A DNA stretch of 53,477 nucleotides from Anaerolineales bacterium (GTDB taxonomy: Bacteria > Chloroflexota > Anaerolineae > Anaerolineales > Villigracilaceae). Location of the stretch: the NCBI GenBank assembly GCA_016928525.1, contig JAFGKO010000354.1, positions 1 to 53,477 of the forward strand. Direction: 5' to 3'. The translations under genes and the position numbers were made by a program. Shown here one piece after another: positions 8,824 to 17,332 of this stretch (position 1 is the first letter of the stretch; every line of letters begins with the position of its first letter). The notes below the pieces were generated by a model. It was not told the origin of the DNA and searched no databases. It saw only the letters and a list, made by a program, of their open reading frames with translations.

Positions 8824-8827
8824 ATAC

Positions 8828-8856
8828 TTTACATTTAAAAATTAATTTGGTAGAAT
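8828..8856 (+). promoter_or_regulatory. Promoter of the XRE-cupin / DsrK-like operon
   Basis: TTTACA (8828-8833), 17-base spacer, TAGAAT (8851-8856). Transcription would start near 8863, leaving a leader of about 180 bases before the ATG at 9044. The operator-like inverted repeat ends just upstream. Confidence 0.7.
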
Positions 8857-9043
8857 ATAGATAGCACTTTTTTGCACAATTATGGACTCGTTGGGATGTA
8901 GTGATATCAACAATAATCAATAGCAGGCCTCGACATGCACCCATGTTTGCAATGCCCTTCTGCAGCTACGAAGAATTTCATGGTCCAGCTCAGGAATACA
9001 AAGGTTCCCATAGAGTCGAACAACAGAGGCTAAAAGGTTAAAG

Positions 9044-9616
9044 ATGACAGTACACGAAACCTGGCTAAATGTCGGGAGCAAAATCCGCTTCCTACGCAAA
9101 TCCAACGGGTTGACTTTAAAACAACTCGCACGGGGATGTGATTTGTCTGCAAATACCATTAGCATGGTGGAACGTAGCGAAGTATCGCCGAGCATCGAAA
9201 CTTTATGCAAAATCGCAAACGCCCTGGGAGTTTCCCCCAGTTCGCTTTTCCTGGAAATTTGCAAGCCGAAAGTCGTCCTGCAACGGGCGGATGAAGCCAG
9301 TAGCCAGACAGATATTGCAGGGCAAGCATTACAGGTCCTGGCTACCGCCCCATTCCAGACAGGTTGTATGCAAATAAACCCAAAAGCAACTAAGCTTGCA
9401 CCAGAAACACTCTCGAGTAGATGGCATTCCATCTTGTGTCTTTGTGGGCAGGTTGAACTCGAGCTGGATGGGCAGAATTATTGCCTGAATCCCGGAGACA
9501 GCCTTGCTTTCAACAGCGATGCTTTCCACCGCTGGCATAATTCCGGCGATTCCACTGGGATTGCAATATTGATCTTACCATCCCCATCACTTCAAGAATC
9601 CTCTACAGGAAAATAA
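9044..9616 (+). CDS. XRE-family regulator with cupin domain (second)
   Basis: 190 aa, same architecture as the divergent gene but clearly a different sequence. Helix-turn-helix at about residues 10-65 (IRFLRKSNGLTLKQLARGCD, SMVERSEVSPSIETLCKIAN), cupin at about 120-180 (LCLCGQVELELDGQNYCLNPGD, FNSDAFHRWHN). It is followed by the DsrK-like gene with one base between stop and start, so it is co-transcribed with the redox genes at 9618-14331 and probably controls them. Confidence 0.87.
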   Translation: MTVHETWLNVGSKIRFLRKSNGLTLKQLARGCDLSANTISMVERSEVSPSIETLCKIANALGVSPSSLFLEICKPKVVLQRADEASSQTDIAGQALQVLATAPFQTGCMQINPKATKLAPETLSSRWHSILCLCGQVELELDGQNYCLNPGDSLAFNSDAFHRWHNSGDSTGIAILILPSPSLQESSTGK

Positions 9617-9617
9617 A

Positions 9618-10988
9618 ATGGCAACATCTTCTATTCCAAACAAAACATCCTACCAGCCATATTTCTACCATATTGAGTCATCCGCAATCTCGGAACTGGA
9701 CAACCGGGCAGAAAAGTTTCTGACAGCTTTTAAAGCGATCCTTGGCAACAGCAATTATCGCTTCTTGATTGAACTATATGCCAAAATCAGTGCCAAATGT
9801 GGACGCTGTGCGTTAAGCTGCCAGGTGTATCGAGCTTCGAACGATCCACGCGATATACCCTGTTACCGGACTAATCTACTGCTAGACGTTTACAAACAAT
9901 ATTTTTCTGATAACGGAAAAATACTCAGCCGGTTAATTCCCGAAAACAGCCTGAGCAATGAAAAAATTGACGAGATGGCTGAACTCTTCTATCGCTGTAC
10001 AGCCTGCCGTCGTTGTAGCCTGGACTGCCCGCTGGGTATTGATCATGGCCTGATCGCTCATCTTGGCCGTTATGTGCTCAGTGAGGCAGGTATCGCTCCC
10101 AAAGGGCTGGTGGTCTCAGTCCGTGAGCAACTGGAAGGCGCTACCGGAAACACATCGGCCATCCCGCTGCCTGCTCTTTTAGACAATATTGAGTTCTTGC
10201 AAGAAGAGTTGCAGGATATGACAGGAAAAGAAGTCAACTTCCCTGTCGACCAGGAAGGGGCGGAATATATTTTCTTCCCTGCAGTCAGTGATTACCTGAT
10301 GGAAGCGGATACGCTCATGGGCAATGCTGCCGCGTTGCAAGCCGCTGGCGTATCGTGGACGATTGGCTCGAAATACTTTGACGGCATTAACTATGGTCTT
10401 TTCTACAACGATTGGGCCCTGGAACGCATCATTCAAAAGCTCGTAGAAGAGGCGCACCGTTTACAAGCCAAAAAGATTTTGATCGGCGAATGCGGCCATG
10501 CGGCACGTTCCGCACGTCAATTCGTTCCAACATTTGCCAATGGTCGCGGTCTACCTGTGGTCAGCATCCTGGAACTCACCCAACAGGCAGCACAACAGGG
10601 AAAGTTACGCCTGAAAAAGGATGCGATCACTGAGCGGGTTACGTATCATGATCCGTGTAACATCGCCCGCTCTGGTTGGATTATCAACCAACCGCGTCAA
10701 TTATTACGTAGTTTTGTCAAGGACTTTGTTGAATTGAAACCAGGGGGCAAGGAAAATTACTGCTGCGGCGGCGGCGGCGGGCTCGTATCCCTAGACGAAA
10801 TTTACGATTTTCGCATGGAAGTTGCCGGCAAACTCAAAGCAGAGCAAATCCAAGCCAGTGGGGCGCAAATCGTCGCTTCGCCATGCGCAAACTGCAAGAA
10901 GCAGTTGCGCGAACTGGTTGATTACTACAAGCTCCCAGTACAAATCGTCGGTGTGCACGACCTGGTGCTGCGCGCGATTGAACTTTAA
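9618..10988 (+). CDS. DsrK/HdrD-like iron-sulfur subunit (paralogue 1)
   Basis: 456 aa cytoplasmic heterodisulfide-reductase-like subunit. Two N-terminal cluster motifs: CGRCALSC with further cysteines (about residues 60-80) and the standard CTACRRCSLDCP (about 131-142). Two cysteine-rich CCG domains follow: CGHAARS, YHDPCNIARSG, NYCCGGGGG, and ASPCANCKK; CCG domains bind the unusual [4Fe-4S] cluster that handles disulfides. It lacks the CCGAGNG form seen in the true DsrK at 29683, so its partner may not be DsrC. It is followed by the DsrM-like, DsrO-like and NrfD-cytochrome genes, i.e. an Hmc/DsrMKJOP-like membrane complex linking quinone or periplasmic haem carriers to a cytoplasmic thiol/disulfide couple. 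Confidence 0.88.
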   Translation: MATSSIPNKTSYQPYFYHIESSAISELDNRAEKFLTAFKAILGNSNYRFLIELYAKISAKCGRCALSCQVYRASNDPRDIPCYRTNLLLDVYKQYFSDNGKILSRLIPENSLSNEKIDEMAELFYRCTACRRCSLDCPLGIDHGLIAHLGRYVLSEAGIAPKGLVVSVREQLEGATGNTSAIPLPALLDNIEFLQEELQDMTGKEVNFPVDQEGAEYIFFPAVSDYLMEADTLMGNAAALQAAGVSWTIGSKYFDGINYGLFYNDWALERIIQKLVEEAHRLQAKKILIGECGHAARSARQFVPTFANGRGLPVVSILELTQQAAQQGKLRLKKDAITERVTYHDPCNIARSGWIINQPRQLLRSFVKDFVELKPGGKENYCCGGGGGLVSLDEIYDFRMEVAGKLKAEQIQASGAQIVASPCANCKKQLRELVDYYKLPVQIVGVHDLVLRAIEL

Positions 10989-11022
10989 GTCAAATTCATA
11001 ATCGCAGGAGGTTTCTTTCACT

Positions 11023-11727
11023 ATGCCAACCTGGATGATCCTAGCAAAAGGCCCAGCCTTTTTGTTCGTCCTGACACTGTTATCGTTTGGGCTGCTGCGC
11101 CTGGTCTTCTTGACGACGTGGGACATTGTTGCGGCCATCCGCCGCGCAGGAGACCAGCGTCTTCCTTACCGACAGATTGTGCTTCAGACTGTTCTGTGGT
11201 TGCTACCGTTTAATAAGCTACATCGCAACCGGGCAGGCTACAGCCTTGCCTCTTTCAGCCTGCATGTAAGTCTGCTTATCGTATCCCTGTTTTTGCGGAA
11301 TCACATCGATATTTTGCAGGCAAATATCGGTTTCTCATGGATGTCAATTTCGAAACCCGTCCTGGATTCGTTGACGCTGGTCGGCATCCTTGGGATCAGT
11401 GTATTGCTGTTATTCCGGCTCTACGTGACCAGTTCACGGCATTTGAGCAAAGCGGCGGATTATCTGTTACTGATTATTATCATGAACATATTTGTATCCG
11501 GCTATCTTGCAGGACGCGCCTGGAACCCGATACCTTATGATGGCTTGATGCTCTTTCATACTTTAAACGGAATGGTTCTTCTACTACTCACACCATTCAC
11601 CAAGATTGCACATTGCGTGCTCTTTCCGTTGATCCGCCTTGGAACCGAAGTAGCATGGCGTTTCATGCCTCAAGGCGGCATCAAAACAGTGCAAACACTG
11701 CATGGCCCACAAGGAAGAAAAATATGA
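11023..11727 (+). CDS. DsrM/NarI-like haem b membrane subunit (paralogue 1)
   Basis: 234 aa with about five transmembrane helices, at roughly residues 5-30, 75-95, 110-135, 145-165 and 170-195. Histidines in membrane segments (for example SFSLHVSL and MLFHTLNG) are candidate haem b ligands, as in NarI and DsrM. It should exchange electrons between menaquinone and the DsrK-like subunit. Strong AGGAGG upstream of the ATG; its TGA overlaps the ATG of the next gene (ATGA). Shorter than the usual ~330-aa DsrM of sulfate reducers. Confidence 0.8.
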   Translation: MPTWMILAKGPAFLFVLTLLSFGLLRLVFLTTWDIVAAIRRAGDQRLPYRQIVLQTVLWLLPFNKLHRNRAGYSLASFSLHVSLLIVSLFLRNHIDILQANIGFSWMSISKPVLDSLTLVGILGISVLLLFRLYVTSSRHLSKAADYLLLIIIMNIFVSGYLAGRAWNPIPYDGLMLFHTLNGMVLLLLTPFTKIAHCVLFPLIRLGTEVAWRFMPQGGIKTVQTLHGPQGRKI

Positions 11728-12515
11728 TCGGCAATGTGAAACAGGTTGGTATCCTGGTCGATGTGACCCGCTGCACAGGCTGCAACCAATGCGTCGAGGC
11801 CTGCGCAGAGGCAAACCAGTTAGGCGCAGAAGATTTCATCATTCAGCAATCTCCAGATGGATTGTCAGCGCGGCGATGGTCCTCAATTGTCGAAAGCCCG
11901 GAAGGCGGGTTTGTGCGCAAGTTCTGTCGCCACTGTTTGGAACCGGCCTGTGTATCAGCCTGTCCGGTGGGCGCGATGTATCGCTCGCCTGAAGGCGTAG
12001 TGTTGTATGACAGCCAGAAATGCATGGGCTGTCGCTATTGCATGATGGCCTGTCCCTTTGGTATACCGCGCTATGAATGGGAATCGCCAGCGCCGCTCGT
12101 TCAGAAGTGTACGCTCTGTTACAACCGTCTCGAGCAAGGACAGTTACCAGCCTGCGTAGAGACCTGTCCCGAGCAGGTACTGACCTTCGGCGAAAGGAGC
12201 GAATTGCTCGCTCTGGCAAATCAGAAACTCAAGGAAGCAGCGTACACTTACCTGCCAGTTGTCTACGGCGCGCATGAGGTCGGCGGCACAGCGGTGATGT
12301 ATATTTCCCATGTTCCGTTGGATTTCCTGGGTTACTACGGAGCGCCAATCGAAGAACCCATGCCGGAATTGACCTGGGAATGGCTGAGCAAGGTGCCAGC
12401 TATCAGCATCGGCGTTGCCGGCTTGATGACCGGTCTCTCCTGGATCATAGGGCGGCGCATGCAGGCGGAAGTCGCGCGAAAATCACACACAAGCCAACCC
12501 ACCGAGGAGCATTAA
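11724..12515 (+). CDS. Four-cluster ferredoxin subunit (HmcB/DsrO/HybA-like)
   Basis: 263 aa. Four [4Fe-4S] motifs: CTGCNQCVEACAEANQ, CRHCLEPACVSACP, CMGCRYCMMACP and CTLCYNRL...CVETCP, the arrangement of HybA, HmcB and DsrO. Start is the ATG overlapping the previous stop. There is no twin-arginine signal at the N-terminus, unlike typical DsrO, so its side of the membrane is unclear. A C-terminal hydrophobic segment (about residues 232-252, ISIGVAGLMTGLSWIIG) resembles the HybA tail anchor. Works with the NrfD protein encoded next. Confidence 0.87.
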   Translation: MIGNVKQVGILVDVTRCTGCNQCVEACAEANQLGAEDFIIQQSPDGLSARRWSSIVESPEGGFVRKFCRHCLEPACVSACPVGAMYRSPEGVVLYDSQKCMGCRYCMMACPFGIPRYEWESPAPLVQKCTLCYNRLEQGQLPACVETCPEQVLTFGERSELLALANQKLKEAAYTYLPVVYGAHEVGGTAVMYISHVPLDFLGYYGAPIEEPMPELTWEWLSKVPAISIGVAGLMTGLSWIIGRRMQAEVARKSHTSQPTEEH

Positions 12516-12516
12516 A

Positions 12517-14331
12517 GTGAACGATAGAACACGCACCTGGATCAAAGATGGCTTGTGGGCGATCGCCCTTGCCGGGCTGGTTGCATCGATCATCCGCTTC
12601 ACAAGCGGACTTGGAGCTGCTACTGGACTGAACGACTCGGCCCCCTGGGGATTATGGATCGCCTTCAAACTGGTCTTTGTTGCCCTGGCAGGTGGCGGAT
12701 TCACCCTGGCGGCCATGGTGCACATTTTCCACCTGGAACGCTATAGGCCCATCCTGAGGCGGGCAATCCTGATCGCCTTGCTGGGCTACGGCTCGTTTAT
12801 CATATCGCTCATATTTGATTTGGGCCTCCCATGGCACATCTATATGCCAATCATAAATTGGCAACACCACTCGGTGATGTTCGAGATTGCCTGGTGTGTA
12901 ATGCTGTATTTCTCAGTATTGGTGCTGGAGTTTTCACCAGTTATTCTGGAGCATCCCTGGTTCCGCCATCCGATCTTCAAGACAATCCTCGACTGGCTGC
13001 ATCGCTTGACTCTGCCTTTGATCATCGCCGGGATCATCCTTTCCACACTGCACCAGTCTTCCCTGGGTTCGCTGTTCCTGATCATGCCCCATCGTGTGCA
13101 TCCGTTATGGTATAGCCCATGGATTCCCTACATGTTCTTCACCAGCGCTATCGCTGCCGGCATGATGGCATTGATTGTCGAGAGTTTTCTGGCAGAACGA
13201 TGGTTTAAGCGGGAACTGGATTCCGATCTACTCGCTCGCCTAGGCAAGGGTGCCATCCTGCCGCTGGGACTCTACCTGATCCTGCGCTTGAGCGACCAAT
13301 GGATTCGAGGCGTGTTACCGAGCGCGATAGATGGGTCATGGCAAAGCATCCTGTTCCTGGCCGAAATCCTGCTGGGAGGCATCCTCCCCATCATTTTACT
13401 CAGCATCAAGAAGATTCGCCAAACACGAGAGGGCCTGCTGACCGGCGCCATCCTGGGGATCCTGGGCATCATGAGTCAGCGCATGTCGCTCAGCATGTTC
13501 ACTATGTATAGGGCCGAGGGCACAAGTTATACTCCATCCCTTGGAGAAACATTGATCGCTTTTGCCATCCCGGCGGCTGCAGTTTTGCTGTACTTGTTTT
13601 TCACCGAGAATCTGCAGGTGTTCGGGAAGCAGGTCGAGCGTCCGGATAGCAAAGCGCTGGCGCCAGCGTTCATCGGGTCAAACATATTTTCCGGTCAAGA
13701 CACCTGGGGCCGAAGTGTAGTTGCCCGCCGCAGCAGATTTGCCATCTTCGTGATCGCGCTGGCGCTGCCGGCGTTATCGCTAACGAGCAACTCTCCGGCG
13801 ATTCCCGTAAGCGCTGCCACAGGCTGGGAAACGCTGCACATCAACGGGAACAGGTCTGGGTATGTGGTGAACTTTCCACACCTGGAGCACCAGGAACGCC
13901 TGATCGATGAAATCACAGGAGAGAGCAACTGCCAGGAATGTCATCATCTGGATTTACCAGAGGATGAGGCAACTGCCTGCTGGGAATGCCATACAGATTA
14001 CCAACAGCCCAGTCCGATATTCGACCACAACATCCACCAGGATGCTTTGGGTGGGAACGAAAGCTGCCTGGAATGCCATACCCAGGAGCATGTCAAATTG
14101 ACAGCAGCGATCTGTCAGGATTGCCATGAGACAATGGTTCCCGCCGAAGGTCAAACCATTTTCAACATGCTGGCGCCCTCGTACAAAGATGCCATGCATG
14201 GTCGCTGTCTTAACTGCCACGAGGAGCAGTCGCTGGAGCAGAACAAGCCAGAATTGGCGCTCTGTAGCACCTGCCACACATACTATCAAGATGAGTTTGA
14301 ACAAACATATACCAGTCTAACTGGCGAGTGA
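12517..14331 (+). CDS. NrfD-type quinol-binding membrane protein fused to a hexahaem cytochrome c domain
   Basis: 604 aa. Residues ~10-375 form an NrfD/HybB/DsrP-like integral membrane part of about ten helices. A further hydrophobic segment (about 408-428) leads into a cysteine/histidine-rich C-terminus with six CxxCH haem motifs: CQECH (472), CWECH (488), CLECH, CQDCH, CLNCH and CSTCH (near 584). In most Hmc and DsrMKJOP complexes these are two proteins (NrfD plus a separate multihaem cytochrome). GTG start with GAGGAG nine bases upstream, one base after the previous stop. The fusion would place the haem wire directly above the quinone site. Confidence 0.88.
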   Translation: MNDRTRTWIKDGLWAIALAGLVASIIRFTSGLGAATGLNDSAPWGLWIAFKLVFVALAGGGFTLAAMVHIFHLERYRPILRRAILIALLGYGSFIISLIFDLGLPWHIYMPIINWQHHSVMFEIAWCVMLYFSVLVLEFSPVILEHPWFRHPIFKTILDWLHRLTLPLIIAGIILSTLHQSSLGSLFLIMPHRVHPLWYSPWIPYMFFTSAIAAGMMALIVESFLAERWFKRELDSDLLARLGKGAILPLGLYLILRLSDQWIRGVLPSAIDGSWQSILFLAEILLGGILPIILLSIKKIRQTREGLLTGAILGILGIMSQRMSLSMFTMYRAEGTSYTPSLGETLIAFAIPAAAVLLYLFFTENLQVFGKQVERPDSKALAPAFIGSNIFSGQDTWGRSVVARRSRFAIFVIALALPALSLTSNSPAIPVSAATGWETLHINGNRSGYVVNFPHLEHQERLIDEITGESNCQECHHLDLPEDEATACWECHTDYQQPSPIFDHNIHQDALGGNESCLECHTQEHVKLTAAICQDCHETMVPAEGQTIFNMLAPSYKDAMHGRCLNCHEEQSLEQNKPELALCSTCHTYYQDEFEQTYTSLTGE

Positions 14332-14341
14332 GGAGAATCTC

Positions 14342-14896
14342 ATGAAGAACATAGGTTTATGCACCCACTTATCCCAAACAGACGAATGGGCATTCAACTT
14401 TGCGTTGGAGTTGGTACGCAGACAAGGGTGGCAGCTGACAATCTGTCATTGGCTGAATTCCCCATACAGCCTGCGCCGGGACATGGTCTATCCATCTTTA
14501 CGCGCAGATGGAGAACCGCAACCAATCACCCCAAAATTGCTCACACAACTCGAGCTTGAACTGCGCCAGTATTACGAACCCAAACTGGGAGACTTCACCA
14601 ATGTCGCTTTCAAATTATGCGAGGGCATGTATCAAGTTGAATTGGCGCGTTGCTTTCACCAGAATTTGTTGGATTTGGTGGTGATGGGCTATCATCAACA
14701 GGATGGACAAAATGCATCCGACGAGCAGCCATTGGAGAAATTTGCCGCACACTTGAACCACCCGCTGGTCATTGTCGGTCCGGAGACTCCAGATACATTC
14801 TTGTTGAATCAGGCCGCCCAAAACTGGCTAGATGAACTACAACTCCCAGACGGAAGTTGGCAAGCTGTTCGGACCGTCATTCCTGCACACGGCTAG
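14342..14896 (+). CDS. UspA-like (universal stress) protein
   Basis: 184 aa with the alpha/beta pattern of the universal stress family: strand-helix start (NIGLCTHLSQTDEWAFNFALELVRRQG), LDLVVMGYH and HPLVIVGPETPD. The ATP-binding GxxG(S/T) signature is not evident, so it may not bind nucleotide. GAGGAG precedes the ATG, ten bases after the cytochrome fusion gene, so it is the last gene of the redox operon. It ends 16 bases from a convergent gene; no terminator is visible between them. Role in the complex is unknown. Confidence 0.6.
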   Translation: MKNIGLCTHLSQTDEWAFNFALELVRRQGWQLTICHWLNSPYSLRRDMVYPSLRADGEPQPITPKLLTQLELELRQYYEPKLGDFTNVAFKLCEGMYQVELARCFHQNLLDLVVMGYHQQDGQNASDEQPLEKFAAHLNHPLVIVGPETPDTFLLNQAAQNWLDELQLPDGSWQAVRTVIPAHG

Positions 14897-14912
14897 AAAG
14901 TTCGACTCGAAG

Positions 14913-16046
14913 TTATACCCCTAACATCTTATAACAATGCTGGCAAGGAGCGGGTGGAGGCGGCAATTCGCCTTCCTCGCTCTGCGCCGAAAGATAAGTG
15001 AACATCGCCAGCGGACTGCTGCCCACGTTGCGGCGCTTGAACGCTGCGGTAAATGCTTCGCGTTCCCCGCTCTGAAGCGCCTGCTCAAAGCCAGTGCAGA
15101 CATTTCCAAAGGAAAGCGTATTGAAAGGATGCGCCTTGCCCTGGTAAAAACGCGGGACCTGGCCCTGCACAGTAAGCCCCAAATAAACACATGGCGACAC
15201 TTCACCGCGATGGTTGATGTAGACTGTGTTGACCGGATCCGCATCACAGATGAGCGTCTGCGGCTCCGCCCTAAGAGGGTAAATCCGTAGGGGGATGTTC
15301 AGTTTTTCAGCGGTTTGTTTTGCCTGGGTGATGAGCTCGACATCCTCGGACAGCGGTTGCTCGCCAAATACGTGCATGCGGTCCAGGGCCAGGTTGGGGG
15401 AATATGTGAGATTCGTTGCTACAACTTCGTCCGCCCCTAATGAAGCCGCCAATTCAACCAAGGAGGAAAACTCACCCAGGTTGGCGCGCGTCATCAGGAA
15501 GTGCAATTCCAGCCAGGGACGATCACTTCCGCGTTGTTTCTTCAGATTTGCCAGACTCTCAAAATTCTGGCACAGCATGGGAAATTTGGAGTTGGTACGC
15601 AAGGATTCGTGAACGGAAGCGACTGTCCCTGCGAAAGAGACGGAAATCATATCCACCCCCATATCCAACAAGCGTTCATTCTGCTCACTCTCCAGCCAGG
15701 TACCATTGGTCGTAAAACCAGTGCGGCAACCTTTTTCCTGGGCCATGCTCAACATGTCCCAGAGATCCGGATGCAGCAACGGTTCCCCCCAACCCTGTAA
15801 GTACACCAGCTCGAATAAACCCAGGTGGGGCACGATACATTCACTGTATAAATCGAGGGAAATATCCCCATCTACCCAGTGGTCAGACAATGCATCATGT
15901 GGACAAAAAACACAACCCGTATTACACCGGCTGGTGACTTCGATTTGCACAGCGCGAAAAGGACGGCTTTCAGCAGATGCTTTTTCCGACTGTGGCTGTA
16001 ATTTAGGAAAGAAATTACCAATGCTAGATAACAGTGGAAGTTTCAT
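14913..16046 (-). CDS. Radical SAM protein with SPASM-like C-terminus
   Basis: 377 aa. Radical SAM cluster motif CNTGCVFC (C-x3-C-x2-C, about residues 41-48) in the segment VQIEVTSRCNTGCVFCP, followed by GWGEPLLHP and TTNGTWL. C-terminal cysteines (ICDAD, SPCVYLG and CQHCYK) look like SPASM or twitch auxiliary-cluster ligands. Its ATG overlaps the hemA stop (ATGA), so it is made together with HemA and the DsrN-like amidase. That suggests tetrapyrrole chemistry, as in the AhbC/AhbD sirohaem-to-haem route, but the sequence alone does not prove it; peptide or cofactor maturation for the Dsr system is the alternative. Confidence 0.75.
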   Translation of the reverse strand: MKLPLLSSIGNFFPKLQPQSEKASAESRPFRAVQIEVTSRCNTGCVFCPHDALSDHWVDGDISLDLYSECIVPHLGLFELVYLQGWGEPLLHPDLWDMLSMAQEKGCRTGFTTNGTWLESEQNERLLDMGVDMISVSFAGTVASVHESLRTNSKFPMLCQNFESLANLKKQRGSDRPWLELHFLMTRANLGEFSSLVELAASLGADEVVATNLTYSPNLALDRMHVFGEQPLSEDVELITQAKQTAEKLNIPLRIYPLRAEPQTLICDADPVNTVYINHRGEVSPCVYLGLTVQGQVPRFYQGKAHPFNTLSFGNVCTGFEQALQSGEREAFTAAFKRRNVGSSPLAMFTYLSAQSEEGELPPPPAPCQHCYKMLGV

Positions 16047-17332
16047 TGAATACCGTACAGAACCTGAATCAATTCTAGATATGTGGGAAGGTCTTCATCC
16101 GGCGCTAATTCGCGCAGACGAACGGTCGGCTCATGCAGCAGTTTTCCGGCAATCGCTTTTCCCATGACTTGCACCAGACGTTCCTGGTGCGGCGTCAGCG
16201 GGCCTAAGCGGCGCAGTGTCTGCTCAACTTCTGCCTGGTAGATAGCTTCAGCCTTGCTATGGAGCGCTTGAATAACCGGCACACAACGGCGAGCGCCATA
16301 CCAGTGACGAAAGCCTTCGAGCTCCTGATGAACAATAGCTTCGACTTCCTGACAAATGGATGTAGTCAATGGGTGACCGGTTTTAACAATGATTTCAAGG
16401 TCATCGATGTTTGTCAAGTGTACGCCTGGAATGGAGGCAATATTCGGGTCGGCATCACGCGGCACAGCCAAATCCGCTACTAGCAGCGGGCGGTCACTAC
16501 GAACTTGCTGCGCTTTTGCCACCGCTTCTGCATGCAGGACGATATGTGGCGCGCCAGTCGAGCAGATCACGATATCCGCCTGGGTCAGCACTTCATCCAA
16601 GGCATTAAAATGTACCGCTATACCTTTCAAATTTTTCGCTAATTTTTCCGCTCGCTCATACGTCCGGTTGGCGATCATAACACAATGCAGTCCGGCCTTG
16701 ACCAAGGCCCGTGCTGTGATCGCACTGATTTTCCCGGCGCCAATCAGCAACGCCGTGCGGTCATGCAGTGGACCGAGAGCCTGCTCCGCCAGTTCGACGA
16801 CCACGCTGGCCACTGAAACATCCCCTCGCCCAATCTCGGTTTCGGCGCGGGCGCGCTTCCCGGCCTGGATGGCATAGCGAAAGAGCGCCGAAAGTATCGG
16901 ACCGGTCGCTCCGGCTGCCTGCCCCATTTCTGCCGCAGAGCGTACCTGCCCCAGGATTTCATTCTCGCCCAGGACAAGCGAATCCAACCCGGCTGCCACC
17001 TGCATCAGATGTTCAGCCGCTGCCTCGCCCCGCAAGACATATACCATACGCTGTAACTGTTCTGGCGGCAATTTGGCGTGGTCTGCCAAAAAATCATGCA
17101 ACCTTGTCTCGCCCATCAATGAATCACAAGTGCAGATATAAAGCTCAGTACGATTGCATGTACAAAGTAGGACCGCTTCTTTGATCCCGATAAGATCATC
17201 GCCAATTATTTGGTTTAAAGCAACAGGGATATGTTCTGGTCCAAATGCCAATCGTTCGCGCACCGCTACGGGCGCAACCTTATGATTAAGCCCGATCATC
17301 ACAATTGGCGTGGTTTGAGTAAGTGTTTGCAT
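16043..17332 (-). CDS. hemA: Glutamyl-tRNA reductase
   Basis: 429 aa, usual length. Reduces glutamyl-tRNA to glutamate-1-semialdehyde, the first committed step of tetrapyrrole synthesis by the C5 route. Visible are GLNHKVAPVAVRERLAF at the N-terminus, the catalytic cysteine 59 in CTCNRTELY, the NADPH domain (ALLIGAGKISAITARAL, around 190-205) and the C-terminal dimerisation helix. Its start overlaps the stop of the DsrN-like gene by one base (TAATG). Location within the dsr strand suggests that haem/sirohaem supply is co-expressed with the reductase; other hem genes are not in the window. Confidence 0.95.
   Translation of the reverse strand: MQTLTQTTPIVMIGLNHKVAPVAVRERLAFGPEHIPVALNQIIGDDLIGIKEAVLLCTCNRTELYICTCDSLMGETRLHDFLADHAKLPPEQLQRMVYVLRGEAAAEHLMQVAAGLDSLVLGENEILGQVRSAAEMGQAAGATGPILSALFRYAIQAGKRARAETEIGRGDVSVASVVVELAEQALGPLHDRTALLIGAGKISAITARALVKAGLHCVMIANRTYERAEKLAKNLKGIAVHFNALDEVLTQADIVICSTGAPHIVLHAEAVAKAQQVRSDRPLLVADLAVPRDADPNIASIPGVHLTNIDDLEIIVKTGHPLTTSICQEVEAIVHQELEGFRHWYGARRCVPVIQALHSKAEAIYQAEVEQTLRRLGPLTPHQERLVQVMGKAIAGKLLHEPTVRLRELAPDEDLPTYLELIQVLYGIQ

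Noticed and set aside
8935..9033. Possible 32-codon ORF in the leader of the XRE-cupin operon
   Set aside because: ATG without ribosome site, no recognisable composition, ends just before the real gene; kept only as leader sequence.
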